From Neurospora tetrasperma FGSC 2508 (taxonomy: Eukaryota; Ascomycota; Sordariomycetes; Sordariales; Sordariaceae), in NCBI RefSeq assembly GCF_000213175.1, contig NW_009799100.1:4157099-4221098 (forward strand): a stretch of DNA of 64,000 nt, read 5' to 3'. A program made the position numbers and the translations under genes. This document shows positions 56,579 through 64,000 of this stretch, in pieces; positions within the stretch are counted from its first letter, which is position 1; every line of letters starts with the position of its first letter. The notes beneath the pieces were generated by a model, which saw only the letters and a list, made by a program, of their open reading frames with translations, had not been told where the DNA came from and did not search any database.

Positions 56579-58102
56579 GTTAGCAGGTGTTTTCTAATGA
56601 GAGATGGCCCAGTTGGAGGCAGCGATGTGATGATGGACGTGTCGGCGCAATGGAGCTGGCCGTCGAGGTGCCGGAACAGCAGACGAAATAGGGGGCAACT
56701 GGAAGATCCCAGGCCGAAGCTGAAGGAGGTTGCAAGTGTGCGCCAGGTTGCAGAATCGTGTTGTTCTATTGTGTCTCGGTGACACGGCCATGGTGATGCA
56801 GACACGAAGCCTGTGCGAACTTGCCTTGACATCCAGCCTCATGTTGGGCGAGTTTGGGGTGGGTGTGTGGTGTGTGGTGTGTGGTGTTTACAAGTTGGAA
56901 TTAGAGGACGGGGCGGTCGTAACGGTTCTCGAGCTTCCAAGCTTCAGGTGGGGTGCGTGCTGGATGCTGGAGATGGTCCCTGACCGTACAAGAAAGCCGC
57001 CGTCGGGTTCGTCAGGGGTGAAGCTATCGGAAGTGGTGCAATTGTGGTTGTATGTATTTGGTGTATTGGATATCTGGTCCGCCGAAGGGGGGGACGTGGT
57101 TGGCGGTACGAGGATTCGGAATAGAGGCTTCGGAGGCCTTGACACTTGATGCGACGGGCCGGAAATGACAGCGGACGGTTGTAGAGGTGCCCGCCACGTA
57201 TCTCGACCGGCCGCCGCCCACAATTTCGCGGCTGTGGTCTGCTCGCCGCTCGGGCCACTCTCTCCCTCAGGCGGTCAAGTGGATACAGCTGCCGGCCACT
57301 GTCACTTCCCCCTCCTACGCTCGCCAGCTGCTGCCTAAGGCAACGACCAACCGACAGCTTTGCAGATCTCTTGGAGCCCCCCTCACCGTCGGTGCATTCA
57401 GTGTTTGAAGCCATCACCATCGCCAAACCACGTCCAAATTCGACCACTGGAGATCATCAAAAAACCAAAAGGCTTGGACCAACGCAACGGTCACTTTGTG
57501 AACAACTCAATTTCTCCCATTTCGGAGGAGTGTCACACACGAGCAAATTTACAAGATACGAGTATTTCCAAAGCCAAAAGGTCTCAGCGATGCAACAGGA
57601 CTAAGGCGCGACCGATCACGGTCAGTAGTCAACTCGGTACTCCCATCATCCATTTTCATCGTTAGGAACATTATCAGCAGTCACAAAATATGGGCTCAAA
57701 AAAACGGCTCGAAGAAGTGATCAAGTTTGAAGCACTTTGCATACGACAACGTTACTGGGACATGGACAAGAATTGAGTGTGAGTACTTCTTATTGACTTG
57801 AACTATATCTATCACTGCAAAGCGCTTCTAGTGATTGCGCGAAGATAATAATATAGAAGAAGAAAAAGGAAAACCAAAACCTCCAGGATGTTAATATGAT
57901 CCCGGCTAAACGCCATTGATCCCAATTGTATAATGCTCCCTGTTGATATCCCAGAAAGCAACCAAATGAACGCCATATTCTCCGGATTCCGAGGGTCCAC
58001 GACACCGTTGCCCTATTCCCTATCCGTAAAGTCTTCGCTCATTTATCATAAGACATGAAGTAAGAATGAATTTGAAAACACAAGTTGACAGAAATGCTCC
58101 AT
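56579..58102. other. Intergenic, COPI beta' promoter to mannitol dehydrogenase 3' end
   Basis: About 1.5 kb. The left part should hold the COPI beta' promoter and leader. Around 56860-56885 there is a GTGTGTGGTG-type repeat. Open frames lack motifs. Confidence 0.45.
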
Positions 58103-59387
58103 CTAGTCGTCTTGCAAGTCGGCCTGTACGCGCTGTACAACCTCGACCACCTTGGGGAACAGCTTCTCCTGCTCATTCAAGCCGCAGACCTGCTTGACAA
58201 CGTCCTCGGGCTTGTTGCTCGCCATGATCTTGGCAAGTTCGGCCGACTCCTCGTCGCCCTCGACGTTCTGGAAGCGGAACGCCATCTCAGCAGCATCGAG
58301 CAGAGCGCTGCAGTCCTTACCATGTTCGGCAAGCTCGGCTGCGGGGCCGATGAACCGCTCCTTGCGGGACAGCTTCCGTAGGGGGGCACGGCCCACACGC
58401 TCGACGGCATCCTCCAAGTGAGGGTTGCTGATGCGCCTGACAATCTTTTCAACGTACTCGTGCTGGGCCTGTTCGTCGATGCCGTGCTTCTGCGTAATGA
58501 GGTGGGACGTGTTCTCGAGCGCCTTCTTGACCTCTTCCTGGATGTCCTTATCTTGGAGAGCATCATAGACGGTGCTCTTGCGGCGGATGTAACCATGGTA
58601 AGCGGCCGTCGCGTGGCCGGTGTTGACAGTGTAGAGCTTACGCTCAATGTAGGGCAGCAGGTTGTCGACCCAGTTGATGCCCTTGATGTCCGGCGGCGAC
58701 ATGTCCTTGAAGGGAGTGCGGTCGACCACCCACTCATAAAACTTCTCAAGCTTGACATCCAAGCCTGCGTCGGCATCTTGGGCCGGAACAATGCGATCGA
58801 TGGCCGAGTTGGCGAAACGGGCGCGCTTCTCATAGTTCTCCAACCGGTGCGAGGGAGTGTTCTTAGGGTCCTTGATGTACTCGGCAAGAGTATCCGTCGC
58901 CCCAATGGCATTCTCGCAGGCAATGACAGCCACAGGGGGCAGGTCCTCGGATCTGCGGTCGATACCCTTGGCAATTACAGGGGCAATGAACTTGAGGATG
59001 TTGGGGCCGACGGAGCAAGTCACCACTTCAGCCGTGGCGATTTCCTGGATAAGCTCCTCCTCATTGGTGCGAGAGTTGATGGCGCGGTAGTTGGTAATGG
59101 TCGATTCCTCCGTTCCTTCGCTTCCCACCTCGATAACCTTGTAGGAGGGGCTGGCGTTAAGGGCGTTTATTAGGTCGGCGTTGACATCGGCAAAGATGAC
59201 TTCGTATCCAGAGTTGTGAAGGAAGCAGGCAACGAAACCACGACCTAACGGATGAGGAGTCAAGGTTAGTATATGGGACGTCCAAGCCTGGGGGGATGTT
59301 GAGGGGTGGGAAGAGATTTGGGAGGCACATACCAATGTTGCCAGCACCAAAGTGCACCGCCTTCTTGGTATAATTGTTGGCAGCCAT
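58103..59387 (-). CDS. Mannitol-1-phosphate 5-dehydrogenase
   Basis: Exons 59387-59333 and 59244-58103 give 398 residues, matching the family. The enzyme interconverts fructose 6-phosphate and mannitol 1-phosphate with NADH. The Rossmann site is [14 protein letters not shown] (residues about 10-23), created by the splice. Other family marks are [38 protein letters not shown] and the active-site segment [17 protein letters not shown] with the catalytic Lys-x(n)-Asn-x(3)-His pattern. Mannitol is a storage and stress sugar of fungal spores, which fits the conidial genes in the window, though there is no evidence of joint control. The protein is cytosolic. The other two frames of the second exon are open over long parts by GC bias only. 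Confidence 0.93.
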
Positions 59388-62300
59388 GTTGACTAGTGTT
59401 GGGTATCGAGGATGATTTGTGTGTTTGGTGTTTTTGGTGTATAAGGGTGGTTGTGGTATGCCTGTGCTTGGGCGAAGAGAGTCGGAGAGATGGCAAGTTG
59501 GAAGGGTAGAGCAGAGTCTAATATGTCCAAAGCTTTAAGCGCGGTGACGTCGTGCTGATGGAAAGAGGTGATGGGCGTGGGATGGATGTGATTAGACTTG
59601 AAGATCACAAGATGGTATGATATGGAGACAAAGAAAGAACAGTTGAGGTAGATGAGGGGGATTTAATTCCTTTATACACATGCCATCCAGTTGGCCATGA
59701 CGATCCGGCCTGGCATACACATGGCGTGCCCATGCCTTTGGCTGACTTCTGGCTACGTAGGTACCTACCGACTGCGTCCTTACGCAGGGCCCTCACTTGT
59801 TCTCTCTGCGCTTTCTCTGGTGTACTGTGCAAGATACGGAGAGGGCCAAGTGCAAGTGAACAACACCCCGGTCCCATTGCTTGAACAAGAAATGGCAAGT
59901 ATTGGGGTTGATCGTCCATATTGAGTGGGTCTGCACGAATAAGTGACGGTTCTGGTAGGTTGAGGGAGGTCGCAAATGGCAGGCATGTGTCGGGTGTGGC
60001 TTGTCTCCTTGTTGACCGGGGTGTTCATTTGTAAGTCGCCAGTATCCACGGACAATGACGGTCCTCGCGGCTACGGCCCGTTTGCGTAACGGACCCAGCA
60101 GCAACCCTTCTTGGGTTCCTAGAGATCGATGATCATTGTGAATGAAGCCGGGACTAAACTGGATTCGTTGAACAGAATATTCGCAAGTCCCGCCGAACCG
60201 TAAGCCTGCCCCACCATTGGATTTTGGATGTTGAGGTTCCTGACTGCGGCGTCCTGCCTCCTTGAGTGCACTTGCCTCGAGGTACACTTACATGCGCAGG
60301 TAGGTACGTACTCTCGCTTGACGAGACGCGGTCGGGTTGGCATGCCCTCGATTCCGGAAGCAGAATCCACGCATCGGGCTCTAAACTCCCGATTGTTCAC
60401 GATTTGCTGAACTACAATAACAGCAGGCTCAGAACATATGATGTTAACGTGGACCAAATGAGCCACGCCCTCGTAGTGCAGTCACGCCAGGTCGGATATA
60501 GAACGGTCTTGCGATGCTAGTCACTTATAACGCTTGGCCTGTTGGCGACGGCAGACAAATCTGAAGCCATTGCTTGTGACATGTCTCCAAGCCAGTGGTC
60601 ACACACACCCGACAGATGCCAAGATCTAGGGTCTGTTGGACCCTTTGGGTGTTATGCCATGCAATGCTTCGACCGGGCATGGGGACGGAGTGGACGGTGT
60701 GGACGGACTTGTTTGAGGCTGTTCTTGGGTAACAGGCCCTGACGCCATCAGAACGTGCCCTGGCTATTGCAAATGCTCGGTTGCAGCACCCAGGTGCCGT
60801 CACGATGGCTTCATTCTTCGGCCCAATACAGACATAACAAGTGGTGACTACTCGATTGACAAAACGGCTAGTGTAGACCCGTCTGCTGTGGCACCTAACA
60901 CGACAGAGCCGCGTTGGTTAGAGAACACAGTGACGCCAACAAGCGGTCATTGACAGTGTTCAGAGAGTGTTTTTGCTGTGTTGTATTGGGCTGTTCTGGC
61001 GGCCTTGAAAACGGGACAAAGACACCCTGGTCGGCCGTCATCGATAGATGGATCCACTCCAGGAGCCCCGGGGCATGTCATCATTCTAGGCACATACATA
61101 CCGAGATAGGACCGTTTGCCAAACCACCAAGCTCGAAGCTCACGATACCGATCCAGAGTGCAGACCATGTGGTTGCCAGGCAGTGTAACTGGAAAACAGA
61201 AGAGCTCGTTATCAGTGACGTCGAGGCACTTGTGTTCTCGGGACACGCTGCACTTACAAAGCACCGGCTTAGGTTTGTAAGCCTGGCTGCTTGCTGTGGC
61301 TCGCCACGATCATTGCCCGTACTAGTCAACCGAGTTGAATTGTCCACTGTTCTTGTTCTTTATTTGTCATATCGAGCCATGAGATTTGACCTCACAGCAA
61401 GCAGAATACTGGAAGTTTTTGATAGGCTCAGCACGATATTTGCTACAGCGTACAACTTGCGACCGTCGGGTTTTCCTTAGGTTCCACTTGTGCTTGACGC
61501 TGCACCGTCAGGGGCACCCAGACGCCGTGACTTACACGAGGTCGTCGAGGCATCCATTCTCCCTTCCTTTCCGGCGCCCACCGGTGGAACCGAACCCGAC
61601 AGCGGATAAGAGGTGGGGCGCTTGGCATTCGTCATAAGTCCACTCTTGTGGTTCGCTTTGGTTCTGAAGAGGACTGCCCCCGTCGTTCTGAGTAAAGTGG
61701 ACTGCTTTTTTTCACCAATCATGTATTGAGTCCGCACAAAGACATGGGTTTTAGTGGACCATTTTCGCATTTCAGGGTCCACTATCTCCTGAGCCCCGCT
61801 CTTCAAAAGAATGCCCGCTAAGCCCGCCGAAAACCCACCAGAAATCCCCAGTATGACGTGCGGCAAAGACGAACAAACAAATCCACCGACGGCGATCGCG
61901 ATCCCAACGCGACTGCCGTCGATTGACATCGTGAGTTTCTCTTTTGGCGTCTCTGCTATCATCCCTTTCCGGAAAACTGGCGACAAGCGGTCAACAACTG
62001 GTGACTTGCGGCCCTCCTCCGCCTCCAGTCTGTCCTTGACTCACGATAGCGCACCACACCACCACAATATGACGAAGCCGGTGACCTAACGCCGGTCAAC
62101 CATTCCCCCTCAATCAGTCACAATCGCGGTGGTCAATGACCAGTGTGTTTGTCGCATTGTTCTGCATTCATTGCCATGTGAGCGTCATCTTGCAATCCGG
62201 TTTTACACATGTGGTATAACTTCGCTTCTGTCTGTCTTCCCGTCGTCGCATTTCTCACCATTTGTTGACCGCTTTCACGATTTCCATCAGCAGCAACCAC

Positions 62301-64000
62301 GGATGAGTACGCGACGTGTAACTACAAAGGGCGCAACTACACGATATTGTTAACTTTGCCGGTTTCTTTGCAGTGTTCTCAATGGGTCTTGCTTGCCCTG
62401 TCGCCGCTCACAATTCTTGACTATCTAGCTTCCGACACGATACTTGAATGTCCAGCCCGCGACGTGCAACGACTCATCATCAAGTCCCGTCTTCTACCGC
62501 CAAGATGAAGGCCGTGAATTGACCAACTGGAACACATGGAACCGCTCAGAGAAAAGGTCAAGCATCGAGGATCCACGTCTCCATGGCGCTGCATCAAACC
62601 TCGGCCAACCTCGATCGAGCATTGGGGATCTTCCTCTTGTCTCACCACACCCTCTCACATCCTATCTCTCACAAGCCTCACGTTTCCCTCATCACAGGTT
62701 GTGCACGGTGGGACGACCAGGGGTTCGCATTTCACAGCGTTTTCACTCAGGTCCTCTTCACCCCTCACAGGGCCAAAAAACTCGATATCGATCAAAACGG
62801 TCCAGGCGATCAATTTCCCCTTTCTCGCTACCCTGCATCCACGATATGGCAAGGATGCCAATTGATGCTGATGGAGATGATCAAGCCTCAATTGGCTTCC
62901 GTTCAGCGGTGTTTATGCTGTTTTCAGTCAAGTTATCCGTCTCTTTCACACATTGTCGGCTGCGGGAGCCGCACCTATTCATTTCATATTATGGCTAACA
63001 AGCCATTCTCAATGGGCCATTGCAGATTTGCAAACCACCAGAGAGGTCAGGTTGGGTATTTGACCTTGCATTCCTGTCGATCCTCAGGCCACTTTTGCAT
63101 TTTAGCCATGTTGCCTAGTGGCATCTTGTTGGGGCTCCTGTCAATCGATATCCCGTTTCGTTATTCAAACAAGATGGTGTGCAATTCTGAGACAACGGCC
63201 ACGGCAGAGCAACCACCTGAAGGGTCGAAATTCAGTCACTTCACGATGTTCGGCCAGCTCTTCCTTGTTTCTACGCGCATCCACTTAGTATTCGTTACAT
63301 GCAAGTGATGCTCGCGGTCTCGAGACAGTGTCTCCTGAGCGGATCTCAGATTTGCCCGATTTGATATTCCCCCAACACTTAACTTATACGTTGCCTCGAT
63401 ACTCCCTCGGTTGGTTATTTCGGCGGATCTCGTGCCAAGGACAAGCATATGTAACACCGCTGAACAGTGACCGAAACCGGTGGACGGCCCGATGCTCTCA
63501 TGTCATCCCGCGTTCTCTGCCGGTTTTTCCGTCTTTCGGGAGAATGCAGCATACGGGCAGGACCCCAATGCCCCGAACTCCTATCCAGACTCCATTCAGT
63601 GACTTAGTTTTGCCCGACCAACACGGCCCAGGGGACCCACATTGTCGGCCGGGCAGCCGCGTCGCCCGCGTCGCCGTCTCTTCAACGGTTCGAAACCAGC
63701 CTTCACCAGCTCACTCATACTGTCCGGATGGCACCTACCTTGTGCCAATGGTATAATAGAATGCCATGTACCCGCGCTATCCACAGTCTATGGAAGTATC
63801 TGTGGCTGATCGTCGTTCTCCCTGGTGTTGCTGGTTTCCCCGACCAACGACCCTTTCGAAGGTCGGGTCTGTGACCCTTCTCCCAGATTTGTTGACGGCC
63901 TGCCAGGTTCACCGGCTTGAAACATAAAAGTCAAGCCGCGATGAAACGCCGGAAGGTTGTGGGACCCTAGTAAAAGCACTCGCAAGCTTGGCAGCCCTTT
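59388..64000. other. Gene-poor right end, 4.6 kb
   Basis: The first several hundred bases are the promoter side of the mannitol-1-phosphate dehydrogenase gene. Beyond that I find no gene I can support. Frames such as 61986-61477 (minus, 169 codons, with a hydrophobic AGLAGILL-type stretch) and 62583-63308 (plus, 241 codons) lack motifs and a coding-like composition. Base composition is normal and CA and TG are common, so this is not RIP DNA. No tRNA, 5S RNA or repeat was recognised by eye. A gene may start beyond the right edge. Confidence 0.5.

Noticed and set aside
58177-59173. Frames of 265 and 251 codons over the mannitol dehydrogenase
   Set aside because: Shadows of a well-conserved enzyme gene.
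61477-61986. Minus-strand frame of 169 codons with a hydrophobic glycine-rich stretch
   Set aside because: Could be a small membrane protein, but only the first third looks coding and no family is recognised.
62583-63308. Plus-strand frame of 241 codons near the right end
   Set aside because: Cys/His/Ser-rich by chance, no motif and no splice context.
1-64000. CRISPR arrays, operons, prophage
   Set aside because: None seen; the window is eukaryotic nuclear DNA with spliced genes.

Overview
The window is nuclear DNA of a filamentous ascomycete, almost certainly Neurospora (N. crassa or a close relative). Three things say so. The genes carry short introns with GTRNGT donors and CTAAC branch points. 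The first 4.2 kb have the TpA-rich, CpA/TpG-poor look of repeat-induced point mutation (RIP). Two conidiation genes sit together that I recognise from Neurospora linkage group IV, con-10 (86 residues) and con-13. There are no operons. Genes are spaced by 0.3-3.5 kb on both strands. I rebuilt exon structures by hand from donor, branch and acceptor signals, checking that reading phase is kept across every join.

Layout. 1-4195: RIP-mutated relic with no gene. 5.0-8.0 kb: an accessory pair, a 2EXR-type gene (+) and a HET-domain gene (-) that overlap tail to tail; the HET gene has an in-frame TAA. 9.6-11.6 kb: an NCS1 uracil/allantoin-type permease (-). 15.1-17.6 kb: a six-exon gene (-) for an unusual UBA-like + ankyrin + ClpB-like AAA+ protein. 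18.9-20.6 kb: a flavin monooxygenase (+). 20.8-22.0 kb: an Lcp5/neuroguidin-type rRNA-processing factor (-). 23.4-25.4 kb: an EMP70/TM9SF protein (+). 25.8-26.9 kb: Mediator subunit 4 (-). 27.5-28.4 kb: a tiny six-exon QCR10-type gene of respiratory complex III (+), whose first and last exons are 9 nt. 28.9-31.4 kb: ALG10 glucosyltransferase (+). 32.4-32.9 kb: a small serine-rich protein (-). 34.7-36.0 kb: a secreted GH43 enzyme (-). 38.2-39.6 kb: a trypsin-fold serine protease (+). 39.9-43.2 kb: con-10 and con-13 (both -). 45.1 kb: tRNA-Ser(AGA). 45.8 kb: a last exon of an unidentified small protein (-). 46.7-47.9 kb: a type I extradiol ring-cleavage dioxygenase (-). 49.4-50.2 kb: an MDP-1-like HAD phosphatase (+). 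50.8-52.3 kb: a Sec14/CRAL-TRIO protein (-). 53.5-56.6 kb: COPI beta'-coat protein in eight exons (-). 58.1-59.4 kb: mannitol-1-phosphate 5-dehydrogenase (-). The last 4.6 kb show no gene I can support.

Most genes are housekeeping: the secretory pathway (EMP70, ALG10, COPI beta', Sec14), transcription and ribosome assembly (Med4, Lcp5) and respiration (QCR10). A second group fits conidial or stress biology and saprotrophic life (con-10, con-13, mannitol metabolism, GH43, extradiol dioxygenase, permease). The accessory part is the left end, where RIP DNA adjoins incompatibility-type genes. The most unusual protein is the UBA-ANK-AAA+ ATPase.
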